Of a stretch of DNA of 64,000 bases, positions 47,255-59,300 are shown piece by piece. Each line of letters opens with the position of its first letter. Positions within the stretch are counted from its first letter, which is position 1. The translations under genes and the position numbers were made by a program. The notes beneath the pieces were generated by a model. That model was not told the origin of the DNA. It searched no databases and saw nothing but the letters and a program-made list of their open reading frames with translations. Location: positions 108,199 to 172,198 of the forward strand of contig SZWC01003622.1 in NCBI GenBank assembly GCA_023375785.1. The letters run 5' to 3'. The DNA comes from Penium margaritaceum (taxonomy: Eukaryota; Streptophyta; Zygnematophyceae; Desmidiales; Peniaceae).

Positions 47255-50200
47255 TAGTTATATCGGGCTTGCTCCAGTTATCTTGGCATTGCTCTAGTTA
47301 TCTAGGATCTGCTTCAGTTGACTTGGGCTTGCTCTAGTTATCTTGGCTTTGCTCCGGTTATCCTGGCCTTGCTTCAGTTGTCTTTGGGCTGCTCCAGTTG
47401 TCTTGGGCTTGCTCCAGTTGTCTTGGGTTTGCTCCAGTTGTCTTGGCCTTACTCCAGTTGTCTTGGACTTGCTCCAGTTTTTTTGTGCTTGCTCTAGTTG
47501 TATTGGGACTGTTCCAGTTGTACTGGCCTTGCTCCAGTTGTATTGGCCTTGCTTCATTTGTTTAGGGCTTGCAACAGGTGTCTAGGGCTTGCTCCAGTTG
47601 TTTATGGCTTGCTCCAGTTGTGTTGGGCTTGCTCCAGTTGTTTTGGCCTTGCCCCATTTTTCCTAGGCTTGCTCCTGTTGTCTTGGGCTTGCCCTAGTTA
47701 TATTGACTTGCTCCAGTTGTATTGGGCTTGCTCCAGTTGTCCTGGCCTTGCTCCAATTGTCTTGGGCTTGCTCCAGCAGTCTTGGCCTTGCTCCAGTTGT
47801 CTTGGGCTTGCTACAGTTGTCTTGGGCTTTCTCCAGTTGTCTTGGGCTTGCTCCGGTTGTCTTGGGCTTGCTCCAGTAAGCTTGGGCTTCATCCAATTGT
47901 AGTGACCTTGCTCCGGTTGTCTCGGGTTTTCTCTGGTTGTATTGGGCTTGCTCCAGCTGTCTTGGCCTTGCTCCAGTTGTCTTGGGCTTGCTACAGTTGT
48001 CTTGGGCTTTCTCCAGTTGTCTTGGGCTTGCTCCGGTTGTCTTGGGCTTGCTCCAGTAAGCTTGGGCTTCATCCAATTGTAGTGACCTTGCTCCGGTTGT
48101 CTCGGGTTTTCTCTGGTTGTATTGGGCTTGCTCCACTTGTATTGGCCTTGCTGCTGTAGTCTTGGACTTGCTTCAGATTTATAGGACTTGCTTCAGTTTT
48201 CATGGGCTTGCTCCAGTTCTCCTGGAAAGCTCTTGTTGTCTTATTCTTGCTCCAGTTGTCTTGGGCTTGGTCCACTTGTATCGGGTTTGCTCCAGTTGTC
48301 TCGGGCTTGTTCCAGTTGTCTCGGGGTTGCTCCAGTTGTCTTGGGGTTGCTCCAGTTGCCTTGGGCTTGCTCTAGATTTATCAGGCTTGCTCAAGTTGTC
48401 TTGGGCTTTCTCCAGTTGTCTTGGCCTTGGTCCAGTTATCTTTGGCTTGCTCCAGTTGTCTTTGGCTTGCTCCAGTTGTCTTAGCATTGATCGAGCTGTC
48501 TTGGACTGGTTCCAGTTGTCTTGGCCTTGCTCGAGTTGTCTTAGGCTTGATCCAGTTGTCTTGGGCTTGCTCCAATTGTCTTGGTCTTGCTCTTGCTGTC
48601 TTGGCCTTGTTCCAGATTTATTGGGCTTGCTCCAGCTGTCTTGGGCTTGCTCCAGGTTTCTTGGGATTGCTCCAGCCGTCTTGACCTTGCTCCAGTTGTC
48701 ATGGTCTTGCTCCAGTTGTCTTCGGCTTGTCCCAGTTGTATTGGGTTTGCTTCAGTTCTCTTGGGCCTGCTCCAGTTGTATTGGGATTGCTCCAGTTGTC
48801 TTGGCTTTCTCCAGCTGTCTTGGCCCTGCTCTAGTTGACTTTGGCCTGCTCCAGTTGTCTTGGACTTGCTTTAGTTATCTTGGGCTTGATCTAATTGTCT
48901 TGGCCTTGCTCTAGTTGTCTTGGCCTTACTCCAGGTGTTTTGGGCTTGCTCTAGTTGTCTTGGGCTTGCTCCAGTTGTCTTGGCCTTACTCCAGTTGTCT
49001 TGGACGTGGTTCAGTTTTCTTGTGCTTGCTCCAGTTGTCTTAGGATTGCTCCAGTTGTCTCGGACTTGCTCCAGTTGTCTTGACCTTGCTACAGTTGTTT
49101 CGGGCTTGCTCCAGGTGTTATAAGCTTGCCCCGGCTGTTTTGGACTTGCTCCAATTGTCTTGGGCTCCCTCCAGTTGTGTTGGTCTTGCTCCAGATGTCT
49201 TGGGCTTGCTCCAGCTGTCTTGGCATTGCCCCAGGTGTATTGGCCTTGCTCCAGTTTCTTGGCCATGCTCCAGTTATCCTAGCCTTGCTCTAGTTGTCTT
49301 GGCCTAGCTCCAGTTGTCTTGGGTCTGCTTCAGTTGTCTTGGACTTGCTTTAGTTGACTTGGCTTTGATCCAGCTGTTTTTACCTTGCTCCAGTTGTCTT
49401 TGGCCTGCTCCAGTTCTTTTGGGTTTGCTCCAAGTTTTCTCGGCCTTGATCCAGTTGTCTTGACCTTGCTCCAGTTGTCTTGGGCTTCCTCTAGAAAGTT
49501 TGAGCTTGCTCCAGGTGCTGTGGGCTTGCTCCAGTTGTCTTGGCCTTGCTCTAGTTGTTTTGGGCTTGCTCCAGCTGTCTTGGGCTTGCTCCAGTTGTCT
49601 CGGCATCGATCCAGTTGTCTAAGGCTTGCGCAAGTTGTCTTTGGCTTGCCCCAGTTGCCTTTGGGCTTGCTCCAGTTGTCTTGGGCTTGCTCCAGTTGTC
49701 ATGGCATTGTTCCAGCTATTTAGACCTTGCTCCAGCTGTCTAGGGCTTGCTCCATCTGTCTTTGCCTTGCTCCAGTTGTCTTGGCCTTGCTCCAGTTGTC
49801 TTGGCCTTGGTCAAGTTGTCTTTGCCTTGTGCTAGTTGTCTTGGGCTTGCTCCAGTTTTCTTGGGCATGCTCCAATTGTCTTGGGCTTGCTCCTGTTGTC
49901 TTGGTATTGCTCCATTTGTACTGGCCTTGCTCCAGTTGTCTTGGGCTTGCTCCAGTTGTCTTCGGCTTGCTCTAGATGTCTTGACCTTGCTCGTGATGTC
50001 TTGGATTTGCTCCAGTTGTCTTAGGCTTGATTCAGTTCTCTTGGGTTTGCTCCAGTTGTCTTGGGCTTGCTTCAGTTATCCTGGGCTTGCTACAGTTGTC
50101 TTGGCCTTGCTCCAGTTGTCTTGGGCTTGCTCCAGATTTTTTGGCTTTGCTCCACTTGTCTTGGACTTGCTCCAGTTGTCTTGGGTTTGCTTCAGTTGCC

Positions 50201-50455
50201 TTGTTCTTGCTCTAGTTGTCTTGGCCTTGCTCCATTTGTCATAGGCTTGCTCCAGTTTTATTGGGCTTGGTCCACTTGTATTGGGCTTGCTCCAGTTGTA
50301 CTGGGCTTGCTCCAGTTTTCTTGGTCTTGCTCAAGTTGTATTGGGCTTTCTCCACTTCTCTTTCTCTTGCTCCAGTTGTATCAGGCTTGCTCCAGTTGAC
50401 TTAGGCTTGCCCCAGTTGTCTTGGGCTTGCTCTAGTTGTCTTTGGATTGCTTGAT
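47250..50455 (+). repeat. Sat20A satellite array, plus orientation (right flank of the LTR array)
   Basis: About 160 monomers. It holds the Sat20A higher-order landmarks in mirrored order (AAGCTT near 47879 and 48059, CATGGCATTG near 49700). A nine-monomer segment is duplicated nearly exactly: 47764-47940 and 47944-48120. It passes into Sat21 at about 50455 (GATTTTAACACTAGAG). Confidence 0.97.
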
Positions 50456-53400
50456 TTTAACACTAGAGTGTCACACTTTGGCACTAGAGCGTCACAAAGT
50501 GTTACTAGAGCATCACACTTTGGCACTATAGTGTGACACTTTGGCACTAGATCGTCACACTTTGGCAGTAGAGGGTTGAACTTTGGCACTCGAGCGTCAC
50601 ACTTTGGCACTATAGCGTCACACTTTGGCACTAGAGCGTCCCACTTTGGCAGTAGAGCTTCTCACTTTGGCACTAGAGCGTCACAAGCTGGCACTAGAGT
50701 GTCACACTTTGGCACTGGAGCATCACTCTTTGGCACTAGAGCGTCACAATTTGGCACTAGAGCGTCACACTTCGGCACTAGAGAGTCACACTTTGGCACT
50801 AGAGCTTCACATTTTGGTACTAGAGCTCCAAACTTTGGCACTAGGGTGTCACACTTTAGCACTATAGTATCACACATTGGCACTATATAGTCACACTTTG
50901 ACACTAGAGCGTCACATTTTGGCACTAGAGCTTCACACTTTGGCACTAGAGCTCCACACTTTGGTACTATAGCATCACACTTAGGCACTAGAGCATCACA
51001 CTTTGGCACTGTTATGTCGCACTTTGGCACTAGAGCATCAAACTTTGGCACTGGAGCTTCACACTTTGGCACTAGCGTGTCACACTTTGGCACAAGAGCT
51101 TCACACTTCGGCAATAGAGCGTCACACTTTGGCACTTGAGTGTCACACTTTGGCACTAGAGTGACACACTTTGGCATTTGAGTGTCCCACGTAGGCACTA
51201 GTGCATCACACTTTGGCACTAGATCTTTACACTTTGGCACTAGAGCGTCACACCTTGGCACTATAGCTTCACACTTTGGCACAAGAGCGTCACACTTTGG
51301 CACTATAACTTCATGCTTTGGCACTTGAGTGTCACACTTTGGCACTAGAGCGTCACACCTTGGCTCTAGATCTTCATACTTTAGCACTAGAGCTCCACAC
51401 TTTGGCACTAGAGCGTCACACATTGGCACTAGAGCGTCACACTTTGGTACGATGGCTTCACACTTTGGCACCAGAGCGTCACACTTTGGCACGAGAGCGT
51501 CACCCTTTGGCACTAGAGCTCCACACTTTGGCTCTAGAGCCTCACACTTTGATACTAGAGCGTCACACTTTGGCACTATAGCGTCACACTTTGACACTAG
51601 AGCATCACACTTCAGCACTAGAGTGCCACACTTTGGCACTGGATCATCACACTTTGGCACTAGAGCTTCTCACATTGGCACTAGAGCGTCACACTTTGGC
51701 ACTAGAGCATCACACTTTTGCACTGGAGCCCCACACTTTGGCACTAGAGCATCACACTTTTGGCTCTAGAGCTCCACACTTTGGCACTAGAGTGTCACAC
51801 TTTGGCACTAGAGTGTCATACGTTGGCACTAGAGCGTCATTCTTTCGCACTAGAGCGTCACAGTTTGGCACTAGAGCTTCACACGTTTTCACTAGAGCGT
51901 CACACGTTGGCACTAGAGTGTCATAAGTTGGAAATAGAGCTTCACACGTTGGCACTAGAGCGTCACACTTTGGCACTAGAGCATCCCATTTTGGCACTAG
52001 AGCGTCACACTTTGGAACTAGAGTGTCACACTCTGGCACTAGAGATGACACCTTGCCACTAGAGCATCACACTTTTGCACTAGAGCGTGACACGTTGGCA
52101 CTAGAGCGTCACACTTTGGCACTACAGTTTTGAACTTTGGCACTGCAGCCTCAAACGTTGGCACCAGAGCTTCACACTCTGGTACTAGAGCTTCACACTT
52201 TGGCACTAGAGCGTCACACTTTGTCACTAGAGCGTCACACGTTGACACTAGAGCGTCACACTTTGGCACTAGAGCGTCACACTTTGGCACTAGAGCTTCA
52301 CACTTTGGCACTATAGTGTCACTCCTTAGAACTAGAGCATCACATTTTGGCACTAGAGTTTCACACTTTGGCATTAGAGCGTCACATGTTGGCACTAGAG
52401 TTTCGCACTTCGGCACTATAGCATCACATTTTGGCACTAGAGCATCACACTTTGGAACTAGAGATTCGCACTTTGGCACTAGAGCATCACACGTTGGCAC
52501 TAGAGCATCACACTTTGGCACTAAAGCTCACACTTTGACACTGGAGCATCACACTTTGGCACTACAGCATCACACTTTGGCACTAGAGCATCACACTTTG
52601 GAACTAGAGATTCGCACTTTGGCACTAGAGCATCACACGTTGGCACTAGAGCATCACACTTTGGCACTAGAGCTCACACTTTGACACTGGAGCATCACAC
52701 TTTGGCACTACAGCATCACACTTTGGCACTAGAGCGTCACACTTTGGCACTAGAGCTCCAAACATTGGCATTAGAGCGTCACACTTTGGAACTAGAGCGT
52801 CACACTTTGGCACTAGAGCATCACACGTCTGGCACTAGAGCATGACACGTTTGTACTAAACCTTCACACTTTGGCACTAGAACGTCACACGTCGGCACTA
52901 GATCGTCCCACTTTGGCACTAGAGCGTCACACTTCGGCACTATAACTTCATACTTTGGTACTAGAGCGTCACACTTTAGCACTAGAGCGTCACACTTTGG
53001 CACTAGAGCGTCACACTTTGGCACTAGAGCGTCACACTTTGGCACTTGAGCGTCACAATATGGCACTAAAGCTTCACACTTTGGCACTAGAGCGTCATAC
53101 TTTGGCACTAGAGCTCCACAATTTGGCACCAGAGCGTTACACTTTGGCACTAGATCTTCACACATTGGCAATAATGTGTTGCACTTTGGAACTGGAGCGT
53201 CACACTTTGGCACTAGAGCGTCACACTTTGGTACTAGAGCATCACACTTTGGCACTAGAGTATCACACTTTGGCACTAGAGATTCACACTTTGGCACTTG
53301 AGCGTCACACTTTAGCACTATAGTGTCATACTTTGGCACTGGAGCATTACACTTTGGCACTAGAGCTTCAAACCTTGGCACTAGAGCGTCAGACCTTGGC

Positions 53401-55448
53401 ACTAGAGCGTCACACTTTGGCACTAGAGCATCACACTCTGGCACTAGAGCATCGCACGTTGGCACTAGAACTCCACACTTTGGCACTAGAGCGTCACGCG
53501 TTGGCACTACAGCGTCACACCATGGCACTAGAGCATCACACTATGGCACTAGAGCTCCAAACATTAGCATAAGAGCGTCACACTTTGGCACTATAGCTTC
53601 ACACTTTGGCCCTATAGCGTCACACGTTTGGCACTAGAGCATCTCACATTGGAACTGGACCTTCACACTTTGGCACTAGAACGTCACATGTTCGCACTAA
53701 ATTATCACACTTTGGCACTACAGCGTCACACGTTGGCACTAGAGCTTCATACTTTGGTACTCGAGCGTCACACTTTAGCACTAGAGCGTCCCACTTTGGC
53801 ACTAGAGCGTCACACTTTGGCACTAGAGCGTCACACTTTGGCACTTGAGCGTCACACTTTGGCACAAGAGCTTCACACTTTGGCACTAGAGCGTCATACT
53901 TTGGCACCAAAGCTTCACACTTTGGGACCAGAGTGTTAAACTTTGTCACTATATCTTCACACTTTGGAACTAGAGCGTCACACTTTGGAACTAGAGCGTC
54001 ACACTTTGGCACGAGAGCGTCACACATTGGCACTAGAGCATCACTCGTTGGCACTAGAGTTTCAAACTTTGGCACCAGAGCGTCACACTTTGTCACTAGA
54101 GCTTCACACTTTGGGAATAGAGATTCACACGTTGGGAATAGAGATTCAAACTTTGGCACTAGAGCATCATACTTTGGTACTAGAGCATCACACTTTGGCA
54201 CTGGAGCATCCAACTTTGGCACTAGAACATCATACTTTAACACTAGAGTGTCACACTTTGGCACTAGAGCGTCACACTGTGTTACTAGAGCATCACACTT
54301 TGGCACTATAGCGTGAAACTTTTGCACTAGAGTGTCACACTTTGGCACTAGAGGGTTGAACTTTGGCACTATAGTGTCACACTTTGGCACTAGAGCGTCA
54401 CACTTTGGCACTAGAGCGTCACACTTTGCCATTAGAGCTTCTCACTTTGGCACTAGAGCGTCACACGTTGGCACTAGAGTGTCACACTTTGGCACTAGAG
54501 CGTCATACTTCAGTACTAGATATTCACACTTTGGCACTATAGCGTCACACTTTGGCACTAGAGTGTCACAATTTTGGCACTAGAGCGTCACACTTTGGCA
54601 CTAGAGTTTCAAACTTTGGTACTAGAGCGTCAGTCTGTGGCACTACAGCGTCCCACTTTGGCACTAGAGCATCACACTTTGGCACTAGAGCATCACACTT
54701 TGGTACTAGAGTTTCAAACTTTGGCATCGGAGCCTCACACTTTGGCATTAGAGCGTCACACTTTGGCACTAGAGCGTCACACTTTAGCACTAGAGCGTCA
54801 CACTTTGGCACTAGAGCATCATACTTTGGTACTAGAGTGTCACACTTTGGCACTAGTGCTCCACAATTTGGCACTAGTGCTCCACACTTTTGCACTAGAG
54901 CGTCACCCCGTGGCACTAGACCTTCACACATTGTCACTAGTGCATCACACTTTGTCAGTAGAGCTTCACACTTTGGCACAAGAGCGTCACACTTAGGCAC
55001 AGGAGAGTCATACTTTGGCACTAGATTGTCACACTTTCACACTATATCGTCAACCTTGGGCACTATAGTTTCGAACTTTGGCACTAGAACGTCACACTTT
55101 GGCACTAGAGCGACACAATTTGGCACTAGAGCATCACACCTTGGCACTAGAGTGCCACGCTTTGGTACTAGAGCGTCACTATTTGGCACTATAGCGTCAC
55201 ACTTTGACACTAGAGCGTCACACTTTGGCACTAGAGCTCCAAACGTTGCATTAGAGCATCATAAGTTGGCACTAGAGCGTCACACTTTGGCACCCGAGCG
55301 TCACACGTTTGGCACTAGAGCATCACTTTGGCACTAGCCTTCACACTTTGGCACTAGACCGTCACACTTTGGCACTAGATCGTCACACTCTGGCACGAGA
55401 GCGTCATACTTTGGCACTAGAGCGTCGCACTCTTGTACTAGAGCTTCA
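50456..55448 (+). repeat. Sat21 satellite array, plus orientation
   Basis: About 237 monomers of the 21-bp family. A seven-monomer block is duplicated at 146-bp spacing (GGAACTAGAGATTCGCAC at 52454 and 52600). One-base-longer monomers (ACACGTTTGGC type) at about 52820, 53619 and 55300 are followed by the same ordered variants as in the last block. Long frames on both strands are repeat by-products. Confidence 0.97.
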
Positions 55449-55568
55449 TGTTGTTCTTCTATGCCCCATGGCCACTGCTATGGGTTGACGGACAGGTTGG
55501 GCATGCACTGCTCCCTTGGAGTAAGTCCCCCAAACCTTGTTCGTGGTGCAAGTCCAAGCGAGACACCA
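55420..55568. repeat. 149-bp direct repeat, left copy (flanks the assembly gap)
   Basis: Runs from the satellite (GAGCGTCGCACTCTTGTAC) into the solo LTR (ending GAGACACCA). As far as I can see it is identical to 55608-55756. A perfect copy on both sides of an N run suggests that overlapping contig ends were not merged. Confidence 0.92.
55444..55448. repeat. Target site duplication of the solo LTR, left copy (CTTCA)
   Basis: CTTCA precedes the TGTTGTTC terminus (also at 55632-55636 in the second copy). It matches CTTCA at 56326-56330. Confidence 0.85.
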
Positions 55569-55607
55569 NNNNNNNNNNNNNNNNNNNNNNNNNNNNNNNN
55601 NNNNNNN
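55569..55607. other. Assembly gap (39 N)
   Basis: A run of 39 undetermined bases between two identical 149-bp copies. The true gap size is unknown and may be zero or negative (overlap). Confidence 0.99.
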
Positions 55608-55756
55608 GAGCGTCGCACTCTTGTACTAGAGCTTCATGTTGTTCTTCTATGCCCCATGGCCACTGCTATGGGTTGACGGACAGGTTGGGCATGCACTGCT
55701 CCCTTGGAGTAAGTCCCCCAAACCTTGTTCGTGGTGCAAGTCCAAGCGAGACACCA
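55608..55756. repeat. 149-bp direct repeat, right copy (flanks the assembly gap)
   Basis: Identical to the copy left of the gap. It continues uninterrupted into the rest of the solo LTR. Confidence 0.92.
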
Positions 55757-55825
55757 CAAGTGTAGCGCAACGGATAGCATATTGGACTTAGGGACAACAG
55801 GTCCTGCGATCGAGCCTTGATGTGC
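55754..55825 (+). other. tRNA-Arg-like relic (possible SINE head)
   Basis: TAGCGCAACGG (55763-55773) fits an internal A box. GCGATCGAGCC (55806-55816) fits a degenerate B box at normal tRNA spacing. Between them ATTGGACTTAGGGAC resembles the anticodon arm of tRNA-Arg, but the 3' side of that stem does not pair, and the acceptor stem is only partly complementary. It is not a functional tRNA. It is either a tRNA-derived SINE fragment nested in the LTR or a chance tRNA-like promoter. Confidence 0.45.
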
Positions 55826-56086
55826 GCAGGAGGTTTTGTGACCTTCTAGCACAGGGGAAGTTTCTTAGACATTTCTCCATGCATGAGGAGAGTGCGCCAC
55901 TTGGCGGCCAGTGGATGCGCCAATTGGCGGACTGGTGAGGTGGTTTGGAGTGACCACCCCAAAATTGTCACTGCCCACACACCTTAGAAGCCAGGCCTAG
56001 GACTATATGTACCAGGCTCATTCCTCATTCTAATTACACAATCTGGCCTTAGATGCTCCTCACAGAGTTGTCCAACTAAGGAACAG

Positions 56087-56093
56087 TATAAAG
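56087..56093 (+). promoter_or_regulatory. TATA box candidate in the solo LTR
   Basis: TATAAAG about 240 bp before the LTR's 3' end, a plausible U3 position for a plus-oriented LTR. Confidence 0.45.
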
Positions 56094-56325
56094 AAGACAC
56101 TGGTTGGTCTAAGCCCCAGGAGTTAGTCTTTGACTAGCACCTCGCGCGAAAGTGACCAAGTGTTAAGTGGACACAGTTGCTAGCAAGTGATTGCCTAGGA
56201 ACTGCTCAGTGTGGAACCGTGATCCTGAGGGTGATATCTTCTCCTAGCTGAAATGATAGGAGCGGACGGCAGGTGCTATTGTGTCGGCCCTGTTTTCTAG
56301 TCCGTTTGCCTCAGGCCGGTTGACA

Positions 56326-56330
56326 CTTCA
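56326..56330. repeat. Target site duplication of the solo LTR, right copy (CTTCA)
   Basis: CTTCA directly follows the TGACA terminus and continues into a normal Sat21 monomer (CTTCATACTTTGG). Confidence 0.85.
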
Positions 56331-59300
56331 TACTTTGGTACTAGAGCGTCACACTTTGGTACTAGAGCTTCATACTTTGGTACTAGAGCATCACACTTTG
56401 GCACTAGAGCGTCCCACTTTGGCACTAGAGCGTCACACTTTGGCACTAGAGCGTCACACTTTGGCACTTGAGTGTCACACGTTGGCACTAGAGCTTCACA
56501 CTTTGGCACTTGAGTGTCACACTTTGGCACTAGAGCGTCATACTTTGGCATTAGAGCTTCATACTTTGGCACTAGAGCGTTACACTTTGGCACTAGAGCT
56601 ACACACTTTGGCACTAAAGCGTCACACATTGGCACTCGAGCATTACACTTTGGCACTAGAGTTTTGAACTTTGGCACTAGAGCGTCACACGTTAGCACTG
56701 GAGCGTCACACTTCGGCACAAGAGCTTCACACTTTGGCACTAGAGCTTTGCACTTTGGCACTAGAGCGTCACACTTTGGCACTATAGCATCACACTTTGG
56801 CACTAGAGCGTCACACTTTGGCACTAGAGTGTCACCATTTGGCACAAGAGCTTCACACTTTGGGACTAGAGCTTCGCACTTTGGCACTAGAGCGTCACAC
56901 TTTGGCACTAGAACTTCACATTGTTGCACTAGAGCTTCGCACTTTGGCACTAGAGCATAACACATTGACACCAGGGCATCACACACTGGCACTAGAGATT
57001 CACACTTCCGTAGAGCGTCATACTTTGGCACTGGAGCATCATACTTTGGCACTAGAGCGTCACACTGTGGCACTATAGCTTCATACTTTGGCACTAGAGT
57101 GTCACACTTTGGCATTATATCTTTGCGCCTTGGCACTAGAGTGTCACACTTTGGCACTAAAGAATCCCACTTTGGCGCTAGATCATCACACTTTGGAACT
57201 AGAGTATCACACTTTGGCGCTATTGCTTCACACTTTAGCACTAGAGCGTCACACTTTGGTACTATAGCGTCACACTTTAGCACAAGATCATCACACACTG
57301 GCACTAGAGCTTCACACTTCCACACTAGAGCTTCACACTTTGGCAGTAGAGCATCACACTTTGGCATTGGAGCGTTTCACTTTGGCACTAGAGCGTTACA
57401 CTTTGGCACTAGAGCTTCGTACTTTGGCACTGGAGCGTCACAATTTGGCACTAGAGCATCACACATTGGCACTAGAGCATCCCCCTTTGGCACTATAGCG
57501 TCACACTTTGGCACTAGAGCATCATACTTTGGTACTATAGCTTCACACTTTGGCACTAGAGCATCACACTGTGGCACTAGACCTTCACACTTTGGCACTA
57601 AGGCATCACACTTTGCCACTAGAGCTTTGCACGTTGGCACTAGAGCGTCACCATTTGGCACTGGAGAGTCACACTTTGGCACTAGAGCGTCACACGTTGG
57701 CACTAGAGCGCCACCCTTGGGCACTAGAGTTTTGAACTTTTGAAATGGAGCGTCACACTTTGGCACTAGACCATCACAATTTGGCATTATAATGTCACAC
57801 TTTGGCACTAGAGCGTCACACTTTTGCGATATACCTTCAACCTTTGGCACTAGATCGTCACACGTTGGCACTAGAGCGTCACACTTTGGCACTAGAGCGT
57901 CAAACTTTGGCACTAGAGCTTCACAATTTGGTACGAGAACGTCACACTTTGGCACTAGTGCGTCCCACTTTGGCACTATAGCGTCACACTTTGGCACTAG
58001 AGCGTAACACTTTGGCACTTGAGCGTCACACTTTGGCACTAGAGCTTCATACTTTGGCAAATGAGCATCACACTTTGGCACTAGAGCTTTACACTTTGAA
58101 ACTAGAGCTTCCCACGCTGGCACTAGAGCTTCACACTTTGGAACTAGAGCGACACACTTTGGAACTAGAACGTTACACTTTGACACTTGAGCATCACACT
58201 TTGGCACTGGAGCGTCACACTTTGGCACTAGAGCATCACACCATGGCACTAGAGCTTTACATTTTGGAACTAGAGTGTCACACCTATGCACTAGAGCTTT
58301 GCACCTTGGGACTAGAGTGTCACACTTTGGCACTACAGCATCCCACATTGGCACTAGAGCGTAACACTTTGGCACTAGAGCATCACACTTTGGCACTAGT
58401 GCTTCACACGTGAGCACTAGAGCGTCACACTTTGGTACTATAGCGTCATATTATAGCACAAGATCGTCACACTTTGGCACTATAGCGTCACACTTCCACA
58501 CTAGAGTATCATACTTTGGCACTAGAGCGTTACACTTTCGCACCAGAGCTTCACATTTGGCACTAGATTGCACACTTTGGCACTAGAGCATCCCACTTTG
58601 GCACTAGAGCATCGCACTTTGGAACAAGAGCGTCACACGTTGGAACTAGAGCTTCACACTTTGGCACAAGAGCTTCACACTTTGGCACTATAGCTTCGTA
58701 CTTTGGCACTAGAGCGTCACAGTTTGGCACTAGAGAGTCACACTTTGGCACTGGAGCGTCACACTTTGGCACTAGAGGGTCACACCTGGGCACTAGAGTT
58801 TCGAACTTTGGCACTAGAGCGTCCCACTTTGCTACTAGAGCGTAACAATTTGGTACTAGAGTGTCATACTTTGGCACTAGAGCGTCACACTTTGGCACTA
58901 GACCTTCACACTTTGCCACTATATCGTCACACTTTGGTACTAGAGCGTCACACGTTTGGCACTAGAGTGTCACACTTTGGCACTAGAGCTTCACAATATG
59001 GCACTTAAGCGTCACACTTTGGCACTAGAGCTTCACACTTTGGCACTAGAGCGTCACACATTGGCACTAGAGCTTTACATTTTAAAACTAGAGCGTCCCA
59101 CTTTGCCACTCGAGCATCACACTTTGGCACTAGAGCATCACACTTTTGCACTACAGTTTCGAACTTTGGCACTAGAGCATCACACTCTGGCACTAGAGTG
59201 TCACACGTTTGCACTAGATATTCACACTTTGGCACTAGATTGTCACACTTTGGTACTAGAGTGTCACAATTTGGCACTAGAGCATCACACTTTCGCACTA

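Larger units (their letters stand above)
55449..56325 (+). mobile_element. Solo-LTR-like insertion in Sat21
   Basis: Non-satellite sequence with TGTTGTTC...GGTTGACA ends (TGT/ACA inverted termini) and a 5-bp flanking duplication CTTCA, the signature of an LTR element. No internal coding region or second LTR is present, so it reads as a solo LTR. True length is probably 689 bp (55637-56325), because the stretch 55449-55636 includes the duplicated segment and gap. A TATAAAG box lies at 56087, which would suit transcription in plus orientation. A tRNA-like segment sits in the left part. It is unrelated to the other LTRs in the window. Confidence 0.78.

Noticed and set aside
55754-55825. Functional tRNA-Arg gene
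   Set aside because: The anticodon stem does not pair, the acceptor stem is only partly complementary, and the B box is degenerate.
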